A DNA stretch of 64,000 nt from an uncultured Alphaproteobacteria bacterium (lineage in GTDB: Bacteria; Pseudomonadota; Alphaproteobacteria; HIMB59). Below are positions 51,862-60,259 of this stretch, piece after piece. Made by a program: the position numbers and the translations under genes. Position 1 is the first letter of the stretch; each line of letters begins with the position of its first letter. The stretch lies in NCBI GenBank assembly GCA_902610255.1, contig CACLUX010000007.1:1-64000 (forward strand). Direction: 5' to 3'. The notes beneath the pieces were generated by a model that saw only the letters and a list, made by a program, of their open reading frames with translations, searched no databases and was not told the origin of the DNA.

Positions 51862-52683
51862 ATGAATAGCATTGATGGAAAATACGCTTTAGTTACTGGT
51901 GGAACTCAAGGTCTAGGCGCTGCCATCGCACAAAATTTTGCGATGAGTGGAGCTAAAGGTATTGTTACTATTGGAAGGAATGAGGAAAAAGGCTCTAAAG
52001 TTGCTAATAAAATAAAAAAAGATACTGGATGTAATGTTATTTTTGTAAAAACTGATTTACCTAAGATTGAACAATGCCGAAAAGCAGTGGCAATTGCAAA
52101 AAAAGAATTTGGAAAGTTAGATATTCTTGTAAATGCTGCAGGTATAACTGATAGGGGAGATATTGTTAATACCTCTGAAGAATTATTTGATAAAATGATC
52201 GGTGTTAATGTAAAAGGCCCATATTTTTTAATTCAAGATACAGTTAAGATTATGTTAGAGAAAAAAATTCATGGCTCGATAGTTAATATAGGCTCAGTTG
52301 CTGCTATGACTGGTCAACCATTCATATCAACTTATTGTTTATCTAAAGGCGCCTTAGCAACTTTAACACGAAACACAGCTTTTGCTCTTTTGAAAAATAG
52401 GATTAGGGTTAATCAATTGAATATCGGTTGGATGGCATCTGATGGAGAGCATGAAATCCAAACCAAGTATCATGGAGCGTCAGAAGATTGGTTAAAAGAT
52501 GCTGCAAAAGAGCAGCCATTCGGTAGGTTGTTAGATCCTAAAGAGGTTGCAAAAGCTGTTACATTTCTAGCCTCAGAGGACTCAGGAATGATGACCGGAT
52601 CGGTTGTAAACTTTGACCAGTCAGTTTGGGGAGGGTACCCCTTTGCACCACCTCAACCTGCTGAAGAAATGAAACTAAAGTGA
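51862..52683 (+). CDS. Short-chain dehydrogenase/reductase
   Basis: 273-aa classical SDR: ALVTGGTQGLGAAIAQNF, NAAGITDRG, Ser in VNIGSVAAMTG, catalytic YCLSK, and MTGSVVNFDQSVWGG. C-terminal tail WGGYPFAPPQPAEEM is longer than usual. Related to sugar/polyol dehydrogenases. Divergent from the Gfo/Idh gene; its 3' end overlaps the fusion regulator gene by 9 bp, tail to tail. Confidence 0.87.
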   Translation: MNSIDGKYALVTGGTQGLGAAIAQNFAMSGAKGIVTIGRNEEKGSKVANKIKKDTGCNVIFVKTDLPKIEQCRKAVAIAKKEFGKLDILVNAAGITDRGDIVNTSEELFDKMIGVNVKGPYFLIQDTVKIMLEKKIHGSIVNIGSVAAMTGQPFISTYCLSKGALATLTRNTAFALLKNRIRVNQLNIGWMASDGEHEIQTKYHGASEDWLKDAAKEQPFGRLLDPKEVAKAVTFLASEDSGMMTGSVVNFDQSVWGGYPFAPPQPAEEMKLK

Positions 52684-54369
52684 CTGGTTCAAGTACCTTT
52701 CTGTACTTTTTTGACACTCTTTGAGCGTCAACTCTAAATCTTTATTTAAAAAAATATATTCAAAAATTTTATTACCTACTTCCTCAATAATACTAGAGTA
52801 CGAGGGAAGAGGATATCTCGCCCATTCAACAATTTTTTCTTCTTTCTCCATTTTGTCAATTTCATTAAATATCGGACTTAAAGCTCTTACCTCGGGATCA
52901 TTTACAACACTGAACAATGGTGAGCTTAAACTACCATGTTCAATATAATACTTGATAAACTCTGGTGAAACAAAATTTCTGATTGTTTTTATTATGAATG
53001 GTATTTTTTCTTTAATAATATTAGAGGGTATGCCCAGCGAAAAACCCCCAATTGGAGAAACTTGAAAAGTCTCATATCCAGCTGGTCTAGGAAGATATCC
53101 AGTCTTCTTATAAGCTGGCGAATTTTTATTTAATTCAAATAAATGAGCCCTGCTACTCCAATTTATAACCATCGCCGACTTGCCTTGACTATAATATTCA
53201 ACACACTCATCATTAGAATGAGATGAGATTTCTCTAGGTGAGTAATTAACTAACTCTTTTAGCATTTTTGCGGCTTTAAAAGAAGCATCAGTTAAAAAGT
53301 TTGTCTTTAGTTTTATATTCTGAGAGTCTAGATCATAAAAATTATCACCTATGTGTCTAAGATTAATATAGGGTTTTCCATAGTTAGCCATAGCAAGAAT
53401 AAAGCTTGTTGCAAGAGGTTGACCTTTTCTTGCAGGCCAAGAAATTGGACTTTCGATTTCATTTTCTTTTTCTAAAACCGCACAAGCCTCAAGGAGTTCC
53501 TCAAATGTTTGTGGGGGATTTAAGTTATGTTTATAAAATAAATCCTTTCGATAAAATAATAAATCAGGGATAGCTTCAATTGGAATACCATAAAGAATAT
53601 TATTAAATGAACTGGACCTTATTCCGGAATAGTGAAAATCATTTAGATTCAAACCTTCTTTTATAGCAATATTATTTAAAGGCATTAGACAATTAGAATT
53701 TGCCAATTGGCCAATCCAAGGAATATTAAAACCAACAATATCATATTTGGATTTCTTTCTTGAAATTGAATTATTAACAATTTTCTCTAAAAGTTTTTGT
53801 AGATCTCCCTCTAATTCAAGTTCAATTTTACAACCAAGTATGTATTCAAAAAAATTCAAATTCTTTTTTATAACTTTGAAAGTAGGGTTATCATTTGACA
53901 GGAAACTTATTTTTTTAAATTTTTTACTTTGATTAGTAATGATTGATGGTGCTGAAATAATTTTTCCTGCTGTAAGAGATGTTCCAAAAAAATAATTATC
54001 ATTCATGTCATTATAGCCAAGATTAGTTGCAAATTCTTTTTTAATTAAAATCAAATAATCAGTGAAATCTTTAATAAGTTTACTACTTGGATGAATAGAA
54101 AAAGATTTTCCTGTTTTAGTTTTTGATCTTTTAATAAGCTTTTTTTCTTTAATAAGTTTTCGAACTTTTCTAAGCCCTGTTGCAAAAGGAAGGCCAGAGG
54201 CCTGTATAATACTTGAAGTTGTATTTATTTTATTTTCTAAATGATTTGACATCACAAAAGAAAATATTCTCCAATCTGAGTCGATACTGTTATTGGCAAT
54301 TGATTTATTAAATAAAACCCTAATCCTATCAACAAATTTGAGCAAAGATGTTATTTCGTTTCTATTCAT
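52675..54369 (-). CDS. Fusion of winged helix-turn-helix and MalE-like solute-binding domain (copy 1), putative sugar-sensing regulator
   Basis: 564 aa. Residues about 1-95 form a MarR/IclR-like winged helix (HTH about 48-75, INTTSSIIQASGLPFATGLR; wing KTKTGKSFSIHPS). Residues about 125-560 are a type II, family 1 extracellular binding domain: FFGTSLTAGKI, YDIVGFNIPWIGQLA, NNILYGIPIEAIPDLLFYRK-DLF, PPQTFEELLEAC, GGFSLGIPSN. There is no signal peptide or membrane helix, so it should be cytoplasmic. I infer a transcription factor whose ligand pocket derives from a CUT1-type binding protein, whereas all five transporters here are CUT2. Divergent from transporter 5, with a perfect palindrome between. 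Paralogue at 60260-61960. Confidence 0.75.
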   Translation of the reverse strand: MNRNEITSLLKFVDRIRVLFNKSIANNSIDSDWRIFSFVMSNHLENKINTTSSIIQASGLPFATGLRKVRKLIKEKKLIKRSKTKTGKSFSIHPSSKLIKDFTDYLILIKKEFATNLGYNDMNDNYFFGTSLTAGKIISAPSIITNQSKKFKKISFLSNDNPTFKVIKKNLNFFEYILGCKIELELEGDLQKLLEKIVNNSISRKKSKYDIVGFNIPWIGQLANSNCLMPLNNIAIKEGLNLNDFHYSGIRSSSFNNILYGIPIEAIPDLLFYRKDLFYKHNLNPPQTFEELLEACAVLEKENEIESPISWPARKGQPLATSFILAMANYGKPYINLRHIGDNFYDLDSQNIKLKTNFLTDASFKAAKMLKELVNYSPREISSHSNDECVEYYSQGKSAMVINWSSRAHLFELNKNSPAYKKTGYLPRPAGYETFQVSPIGGFSLGIPSNIIKEKIPFIIKTIRNFVSPEFIKYYIEHGSLSSPLFSVVNDPEVRALSPIFNEIDKMEKEEKIVEWARYPLPSYSSIIEEVGNKIFEYIFLNKDLELTLKECQKSTERYLNQSL

Positions 54370-54405
54370 GGATTGATAGTTAATAAGTAAACAGAATTTT
54401 AAAAA

Positions 54406-54422
54406 ATATTCAATTTGAATAT
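54406..54422. promoter_or_regulatory. Perfect palindrome ATATTCA-N3-TGAATAT between fusion regulator 1 and transporter 5
   Basis: ATATTCAATTTGAATAT, symmetric over all 8 pairs around a central T. It is 37 bp from the regulator start and 67 bp from the transporter 5 binding-protein start. Best candidate operator in the window for the fusion regulators; the same arms recur at 62060-62078. Confidence 0.65.
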
Positions 54423-54488
54423 ATTTGTGATTAAATCTAAATTTAAATCATAGATACTTGACTAATAAAGGATTTAAGGAGGATTAAA

Positions 54489-55532
54489 ATGAATAAACTA
54501 ATAAAAGTATTAGCTGTTTTAATTTGCTTTTCTTTTGGTTCAGCCAAGGCGGTTGAAATCGTATCATTTAATGCTGCATCTTCTGAGGCTTATGTTGGTG
54601 CATTTGTTAAAGGAATTAAAGCGACAGCTGAGCAATATGGTTATGACATAACCGTTTTTGAAAACAACTATAACCAAGCTGAGCAAAACCAACAAGTAGA
54701 ACAGTACCTTTCAAGTGGGGCACTTCCAGATGTATTTATCTGGTGGCCACCTGATGCAGTTGCTGGCTTAGGCTCACTTAGAAAATTAGCTAAAACCGGA
54801 GTACCCGTATTAAAAATTAACCAATTACCTAATGAGCAAGATAAAGCATTCATCTTCGGATATGCTGGTCCAGATGACAGCCTACGCGCATACAACGCAG
54901 GTGAAATGATGGTTAAAGCTATGAAAATGAAACAAGCCGCTGGTGGTGACGGATATAATGTGATTGCACTATCGTACCCTCACTCCTATGGAGGTTATGG
55001 TTTATCGATTAATGCTTTCAAACAAGCTATCGCTGGTACAGATTTAAATCTTATTGGTGATATTGGTGAAGGCTTTGGACAGGCTAATGGTTACAAAGGT
55101 GCAGCTAAGCTTATTGCCAAAGTTAAAGACCAAGGGATTCATTTTGTATACGGAATGGATGATGCGATTCTAACAGGAGGTATTAAAGCTCTTGAAGAAG
55201 CTGGGTACAATGTTGATTGGTATGCAGGTACAGGCAAAAGCGGCAGTGTAGATAGTGATGCTGTTATTACTGTTGGAACTGTTTGTAATGGTGACAAGCA
55301 GATGATTACCGATGGTAAGCAATTTGGTACAACTCTTCAATCACCTCTTCATGAGGGTCAATTAGCTATTGCTCTTGTTAAAGAGTATATGGAAAACGGA
55401 GAGCTTGCTAACTATATAAACTTTACTCCTAATCCGTCAGTAACTGGTGCAACAATGGATTTCACTGCACTCAGAGGTTTTGATGGAAAATTATACGGTA
55501 TCAACGAGCTTTGCTCAGGTGCTTGGGACTAG
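54489..55532 (+). CDS. Sugar ABC transporter substrate-binding protein, transporter 5
   Basis: 347-aa periplasmic protein. Signal peptide MNKLIKVLAVLICFSFGSAKA cut before VEIVSFN. Type I fold, with AYVGAFVKGIKATAEQYGYD, QYLSSGALPDVFIWWPPDAVAG, TGVPVLKINQLPNEQD, YGMDDAILTGGIKALEEAG; two Cys (GTVCNGD, NELCSGAWD) may pair. Divergent from transporter 3/4 proteins and probably binds another ligand. AAGGAGGAT lies 6 nt before the ATG. First gene of the operon to 59203. Confidence 0.85.
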   Translation: MNKLIKVLAVLICFSFGSAKAVEIVSFNAASSEAYVGAFVKGIKATAEQYGYDITVFENNYNQAEQNQQVEQYLSSGALPDVFIWWPPDAVAGLGSLRKLAKTGVPVLKINQLPNEQDKAFIFGYAGPDDSLRAYNAGEMMVKAMKMKQAAGGDGYNVIALSYPHSYGGYGLSINAFKQAIAGTDLNLIGDIGEGFGQANGYKGAAKLIAKVKDQGIHFVYGMDDAILTGGIKALEEAGYNVDWYAGTGKSGSVDSDAVITVGTVCNGDKQMITDGKQFGTTLQSPLHEGQLAIALVKEYMENGELANYINFTPNPSVTGATMDFTALRGFDGKLYGINELCSGAWD

Positions 55533-55560
55533 AATTTTATAAGTTAAATAAATATTTTTT

Positions 55561-55587
55561 ACACACAGGGACTTAGTCCCTGTGTGT
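55561..55587 (+). terminator. Strong hairpin after transporter 5 binding-protein gene
   Basis: ACACACAGGGAC pairs with GTCCCTGTGTGT around TTA, a perfect 12-bp stem 28 bp after the stop codon. Only a short AGTTTAAATTT follows, so it is a weak terminator or an mRNA 3'-end protector before the ATPase gene. Confidence 0.75.
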
Positions 55588-55608
55588 AGTTTAAATTTCT
55601 AAAAGGTG

Positions 55609-55614
55609 TACAAT
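55609..55614 (+). promoter_or_regulatory. -10-like box TACAAT, 6 nt before ATPase ATG
   Basis: TACAAT-TAATTA-ATG at 55609-55623, just after the hairpin. Could give a leaderless transcript for the ATPase and permease genes independent of the binding-protein promoter. Confidence 0.4.
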
Positions 55615-55620
55615 TAATTA

Positions 55621-57129
55621 ATGGCCTCTGATCCAATCCTAAAAATTACAGGAGTTTCAAGAACATTTGGTGCAATAAATGCTCTCAAAGAGGCAAATTT
55701 TGAGATAAACGAGGGTGAAATTATGGGGTTGGTTGGTGAGAACGGTGCAGGAAAATCAACTCTTGTTAAGATAATTAGTGGCTTTGATCCAGGGTTTCAA
55801 GGAAGCTATAAAATTAATGGCCAAGAAGTAAAATTTGAAACCCCCTCTCAAGCCGAAGAGTCAGGTATTGCAATAGCCCAACAAGAATTAAGTTTAATTC
55901 CTAATATGTCAGTCGCAGAAAATATTTTTTTAACTGGCACTAAGGTAAAAAAGTTCGCTACTCTTAATACTTTATCAAAAATGGCCAGACCATATCTTGA
56001 TGAGGTAGGACTCTCAGAAATAGACCCAACAACAAGAATTAATTTGTTATCTGTCGGCGAGCAACATTTAGTTGAAGTTGCAAGATTAATTTCAAGAGAA
56101 GCAAAAATTTTGATATTAGATGAACCAACAGCTGCATTGGGTGAAGCTGAAAGCAGAAGAATACTGGAAATGGTTGAGAGATTAGCCGCTAATGGTAAAT
56201 CAATTATTTATGTCAGTCACAGACTTGATGAAATTTTTAAAATCACAAAAAGAATTACAATTTTAAGAGATGGCCTAAGCCAAGGTATTCAATATACTAA
56301 GGATATAGATGTTAACAAACTTGTAGAAATTATGCTAGGTAGAGAACTTGCTAATATGTTCCCACCAAGGGCTGATCATATTAGCAATGACTCAAAGATT
56401 AAAATTAAAGATTTATGGCCTGATGGTGTTTTAGAACCTGTCAGTTTTTCTGCTTACAAGGGTGAGATATTAGGTTTATCAGGACAGTTAGGAAGTGGTG
56501 CGGGCGAGGTATTGGCTTCAATAGCTGGTGCGCTACAATCACGGTCTGGTTCTCTTATTATGAATGGTGAGAATTTTTTACCTAAATCTCCAAGTCAAGC
56601 AATTAAGAAAAAAATTGCTTATTGCTCTTCTGACAGAAAAAAAGATGGATTATTTCTTGGAAGACCAATCTTTGAAAATTTAACATCACCTGCTCTTAAT
56701 GCTATTTCTAATTATGGATTTAATTTTGGAAGCACAGAAGGTGATTATTCAAAAAATTTGGCAAGTGAATTTTTGATAGATGTAAAAAGAATGCATGATG
56801 AGTCAGGTCTTTTAAGTGGTGGGAATCAACAAAAAGTTGCTTTAGGTAAATGGCTATCTATCAAACCAGATGTATTATTAGTTAATGAACCAACTAGGGG
56901 TGTTGATGTTGGTGCAAAATCAGAGATTTATCAGAGGATGAGAGATTTAGCAGCAAGGGGTATTACAATTATTTTTGCTTCGACTGATATTCAAGAAATT
57001 ACTTACCTTCCTGACAGAGTGATTACCTTTTATAGGGGTATGATGATTGACGAACATCGCTTAGAACAAATTAAAACACCAATCATACTTAAAGAAATTA
57101 CTGACCCATTTAACGAGACAAATTTATGA
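55621..57129 (+). CDS. Sugar ABC transporter ATP-binding protein, double NBD, transporter 5
   Basis: 502-aa tandem ATPase. NBD1: GENGAGKSTLVKII, IAQQELSLIPNMSV, LLSVGEQHLVEVARL, ILILDEPTAALGEAES, YVSHRLDEIF. NBD2: degenerate Walker A GQLGSGAGEVLASI, YCSSDRKKDGLFLG, intact LLSGGNQQKVALGKW, LLVNEPTRGVDVGAK. The NBD2 Walker A lacks the Lys/Thr pair, usual for RbsA-type proteins. Overlaps the first permease gene by 4 bp. Confidence 0.92.
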   Translation: MASDPILKITGVSRTFGAINALKEANFEINEGEIMGLVGENGAGKSTLVKIISGFDPGFQGSYKINGQEVKFETPSQAEESGIAIAQQELSLIPNMSVAENIFLTGTKVKKFATLNTLSKMARPYLDEVGLSEIDPTTRINLLSVGEQHLVEVARLISREAKILILDEPTAALGEAESRRILEMVERLAANGKSIIYVSHRLDEIFKITKRITILRDGLSQGIQYTKDIDVNKLVEIMLGRELANMFPPRADHISNDSKIKIKDLWPDGVLEPVSFSAYKGEILGLSGQLGSGAGEVLASIAGALQSRSGSLIMNGENFLPKSPSQAIKKKIAYCSSDRKKDGLFLGRPIFENLTSPALNAISNYGFNFGSTEGDYSKNLASEFLIDVKRMHDESGLLSGGNQQKVALGKWLSIKPDVLLVNEPTRGVDVGAKSEIYQRMRDLAARGITIIFASTDIQEITYLPDRVITFYRGMMIDEHRLEQIKTPIILKEITDPFNETNL

Positions 57130-58166
57130 GTACGATTATCCAAGATAATCAACAAACATTTTCGGTAAAATTTTTACAATTTTATAAAGATCGCACTCTT
57201 TTAGCTATTTTATTATCTCTTTTTGCTGTGATGTTTGTATATGGGATATTTTTTACAGAAAATTATTTAACAATAACAAATTTTAAAGCAATAATCAGAG
57301 ACGCTGCATTATATGGCATTATGGCCATAGGATTAACCTTTGTAACTTTATCAGGAAACTTTTTTTTATTATCACTAAAAGAAACAGCATCAATTTGTGG
57401 AGTTACATTTGCCATGGGGATGGCTACTGGATTTGGCTCTCCTGATTTAGCTGGAAATTTTTTAGTTTCACTTTTAGCTGCTTTGGCAGTCGGAATAGTT
57501 AGTGGAGTAATTCAAGGATATTTTGTCGGAATGGGAGGTAATCCTATCGTTGTTACATTAGGTGGAGCAGGTATTTTATATGGAATAGGTGCATGGTGGA
57601 GTGATAATCTTGTTATTAATTTTACTAGACCCCACGATGCTGAGTGGTTAGGCACAGGTTCTTTTTTAGGTTTACCGAGTATCACGTGGTCATTCATTTT
57701 GATCGCTATAGCAGCTGAAATAGTTTTAAGGCACACAAATTTTGGAAGAAAGGTATATCTAGTAGGCGCAAATAAAGCAGCAGGAAAAGCCACTGGTCAC
57801 GAAAATTTTTCAATGGCAATAATAGTTTTTACAATTTGCTCTGTTTGTTGTGCTTTTGTTGCTGTAGCATTCGTAGCTCAAATGGATAGTGCTCAGTCTA
57901 ATTATTTTTCAGCAGAATTTGGATCTTCTGGGGACATGACAATATTGGTTATTGCAACAGTCATGGTTGGAGGAAATTCTATTATGGGGGGATATGGCTC
58001 TACTTTGAGGACAAGTTTGGGTGCAATTTTTATTGCTATGGTAGACAATATGATGGTTTTACAAGGATTTAATAGTGGTCCTAGAATAGTAGGAGTGGGT
58101 TTGATGATAGTTTTTAGTATCATAGTATTTGGACTATTTGCGAAAGGAAGTAGGGCTCAGGAGTAA
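57126..58166 (+). CDS. Sugar ABC transporter permease A, transporter 5
   Basis: 346-aa BPD_transp_2 protein: ALYGIMAIGLTFVTLSGNFFLLSLKETAS, GNPIVVTLGGAGILYGIG, VGANKAAGKATGHEN, VMVGGNSIMGGYGSTLRTSLG. The usual GGIDLSVGS loop is altered to SGNFFLLSLKE, so this subunit is atypical; the partner permease retains EIDLSIGS. Two permeases in one operon predict a heterodimer, as in LsrCD or YtfT-YjfF. One-base overlap (TAATG) with permease B. Confidence 0.87.
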   Translation: MSTIIQDNQQTFSVKFLQFYKDRTLLAILLSLFAVMFVYGIFFTENYLTITNFKAIIRDAALYGIMAIGLTFVTLSGNFFLLSLKETASICGVTFAMGMATGFGSPDLAGNFLVSLLAALAVGIVSGVIQGYFVGMGGNPIVVTLGGAGILYGIGAWWSDNLVINFTRPHDAEWLGTGSFLGLPSITWSFILIAIAAEIVLRHTNFGRKVYLVGANKAAGKATGHENFSMAIIVFTICSVCCAFVAVAFVAQMDSAQSNYFSAEFGSSGDMTILVIATVMVGGNSIMGGYGSTLRTSLGAIFIAMVDNMMVLQGFNSGPRIVGVGLMIVFSIIVFGLFAKGSRAQE

Positions 58167-59203
58167 TGGAAAATTTCGTAAAAAAATTAACAAAAGACGT
58201 AGATTTATCCTTTGCAATATTACTATCATTTTGTGTTTATGTATTTTTCGCATTAAATATTGAGGTATTCTTTAGTCATAATATTAGTTTTGCTATTCTT
58301 GAGAGATTTGCAGTTTTGGGTCTTGTAGGCTTAGCATTAACAATTTGTATTATTGCTGGAGAAATTGATTTATCGATTGGATCAAATGCAGCATTATGTG
58401 CAGTAATTGTTGTTAAGTTAACTGACCCTTTAGGAGCACCACTTGCAATAATTATAGGCTTATCAGTTTCTACACTTATAGGCGCTACTCAAGGATTTGT
58501 AATTGCATTTATAAGAATTAGAGCAATTGTAATTACTGTAGGAACACTAATGTTATTGAGAGGGGTTGCTCTTTTAATTGCTGAAGAAAAAACAGTTATG
58601 CTGACTGATTTTAGAGTTCCAGATTTTATAACAACAAAATTTTTTATGTATTTTTCTCCAGCTAGTATAACTGTCATCTTTATTTTTATTTTAGTTGGCA
58701 TTTTTATGCGTTACACAAAATATGGTAGAGAAATTTATGCAATAGGTGGAGCAAGAAAAGAAGCACTCACTGCAGGTATACCACTTAGAAGACCCATGAT
58801 CATTGCCTTTGCCTTATCAGGTTTTTGTGCTGGTTTTGCAGGAACAGTTATTGGATTAAAGTCAGGCACCGCACAAGGTTTGGGTTTACAATATCTTCTT
58901 CTCGCAGGAACTGTTGCTGCATTTGTCGGAGGTGTGAGTATCTTAGGAGGAAAGGGTGGAGTTTTAGGAGCAGCTATTGGGGCACTTACTGTAAATTTTT
59001 TAAACACTGGTCTTGTTTTCTACGCTCTTCAAGTTCATTTTGTACAATTATTTACATCCGTGCTCCTAGTAATAGTTATAGTATTTCAAACTATGTCTAG
59101 AGTATTTGACTCCAGACAATCTAGGAAGAGTTTGCTTGCAACGATTGATGAACGAAAAATAGCACTTCTTGAAAAGAAAAAATCATCTAAATTTGGTAAG
59201 TAG
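58166..59203 (+). CDS. Sugar ABC transporter permease B, transporter 5
   Basis: 345-aa BPD_transp_2 protein with canonical IAGEIDLSIGSNAALCAV, IVITVGTLMLLRGVALL, AIGGARKEALTAGIPLRRP, AFVGGVSILGGKGGVLGAAIGA. A basic C-terminal tail (SRQSRKSLLATIDERKIALL-EKKKSSK) extends into the cytoplasm. Last gene of transporter 5 operon; the stop is 1 bp from the stop of the convergent iolG copy 2. Confidence 0.9.
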   Translation: MENFVKKLTKDVDLSFAILLSFCVYVFFALNIEVFFSHNISFAILERFAVLGLVGLALTICIIAGEIDLSIGSNAALCAVIVVKLTDPLGAPLAIIIGLSVSTLIGATQGFVIAFIRIRAIVITVGTLMLLRGVALLIAEEKTVMLTDFRVPDFITTKFFMYFSPASITVIFIFILVGIFMRYTKYGREIYAIGGARKEALTAGIPLRRPMIIAFALSGFCAGFAGTVIGLKSGTAQGLGLQYLLLAGTVAAFVGGVSILGGKGGVLGAAIGALTVNFLNTGLVFYALQVHFVQLFTSVLLVIVIVFQTMSRVFDSRQSRKSLLATIDERKIALLEKKKSSKFGK

Positions 59204-59204
59204 T

Positions 59205-60197
59205 TTAATCTAAATATATAATTTTATTATTATTCGCTGACTTTTTAGCTGCGTCAGCTATTTTCATTGCAATGAGCCCATCATTAAAATCTGGTGAGGG
59301 CCTACCTTTTCTATTAATAATATCTACAAAATTATCTATTTCATTTACAAAAGCCTCTTTATACCTCTCTAAAAAAAAATGTTGGTAATTATCTTTTGAA
59401 TTAGTTGAGTTTTTTAAGGTAATCTCTAAGTTTGAGTCTCTTAAATTCGTAGTGCTTATCATTCCTTTGGAGCCAAAAGCTTCAACTCTTTGATCGTAAC
59501 CATATGAGGATTGACGCGAGTTATTAATTTGACATAGTAATCCTGTTTTTGTCTTCAAAATTGTATTAACTGTATCAAAGTCTCCAGCTCCTCCAATTTT
59601 CTTATCAATTAAGCAACTCCCTCTCGCAAAAACTTCACTTGGGTTTTCTGACATTAGCCATCTGGCAATGTCTATGTCATGAATTTGGCTATCAAGAAAA
59701 ATACCTCCCGAAACTTTGACATAACTAATTGGCGGAGGACTCGGATCTCTAGAGGTAATAGAAATCATTCTTAATTTTCCTATTTTTCCAGAGTCAATAT
59801 ACTTTTTTAATTTCATTAACGAAGGGTCAAATCTTCTCATAAAACCTATAAAAAAATTTGTCCTATTCTTTTTTAAAATATTTTCACATGAAATTACTTT
59901 ATTGATGTTTAAATCAATTGGTTTTTCACAAAAAATATTTATTTTTCGTTCAGAAAATTTTTTAATGAAGTCAACATGGGTGTTGGTTGCAGAACCAATG
60001 AGCACTGAGTCAAAATCTTTTTTTTTTAAAACCTCATCAACAGTTCTTATTGGAACAGATCCATATTTTTTTGCTAATTTTTTTGCAGAGTCAAAATTAG
60101 TATCAACAACATATTTAAGATTTATTTTTTTGTTATCATATATATTTTTGGAATGAACTAATCCTATTCTTCCAGCTCCAATTAGACATATATTCAT
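59205..60197 (-). CDS. Inositol 2-dehydrogenase-like Gfo/Idh/MocA protein (copy 2)
   Basis: 330-aa paralogue of the IolG at 43918-44922. Shared landmarks: LIGAGRIGLVHSKNI, ATNTHVDFIKKF, CEKPIDLNI, GFMRRFDPS, SSTSRDPSPPPISYVKVSGG-type loop (here ITSRDPSPPPIS), DSQIHDIDIARWLM with catalytic Asp/His, SYGYDQRVEAFGSKGM, FLERYKEAF. Probably acts on a different inositol isomer or sugar from copy 1. It lies downstream of fusion regulator 2 on the same strand, with a TCA-N3-TGA element in the 62-bp gap. Confidence 0.82.
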   Translation of the reverse strand: MNICLIGAGRIGLVHSKNIYDNKKINLKYVVDTNFDSAKKLAKKYGSVPIRTVDEVLKKKDFDSVLIGSATNTHVDFIKKFSERKINIFCEKPIDLNINKVISCENILKKNRTNFFIGFMRRFDPSLMKLKKYIDSGKIGKLRMISITSRDPSPPPISYVKVSGGIFLDSQIHDIDIARWLMSENPSEVFARGSCLIDKKIGGAGDFDTVNTILKTKTGLLCQINNSRQSSYGYDQRVEAFGSKGMISTTNLRDSNLEITLKNSTNSKDNYQHFFLERYKEAFVNEIDNFVDIINRKGRPSPDFNDGLIAMKIADAAKKSANNNKIIYLD

Positions 60198-60239
60198 ACA
60201 TTATAATATTAAATATTATTTTAAGAAAATAATAACAAA

Positions 60240-60258
60240 TATGCTCACAATGAAACTT
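60240..60258. promoter_or_regulatory. TCA-N3-TGA element ahead of iolG copy 2
   Basis: TATGCTCA-CAA-TGAAACTT. Core is kept but the outer arms are poorly symmetric (4 of 8). Lies immediately after the fusion regulator 2 stop codon and 43 bp before the iolG copy 2 start. The weakest of the set. Confidence 0.35.
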
Positions 60259-60259
60259 T

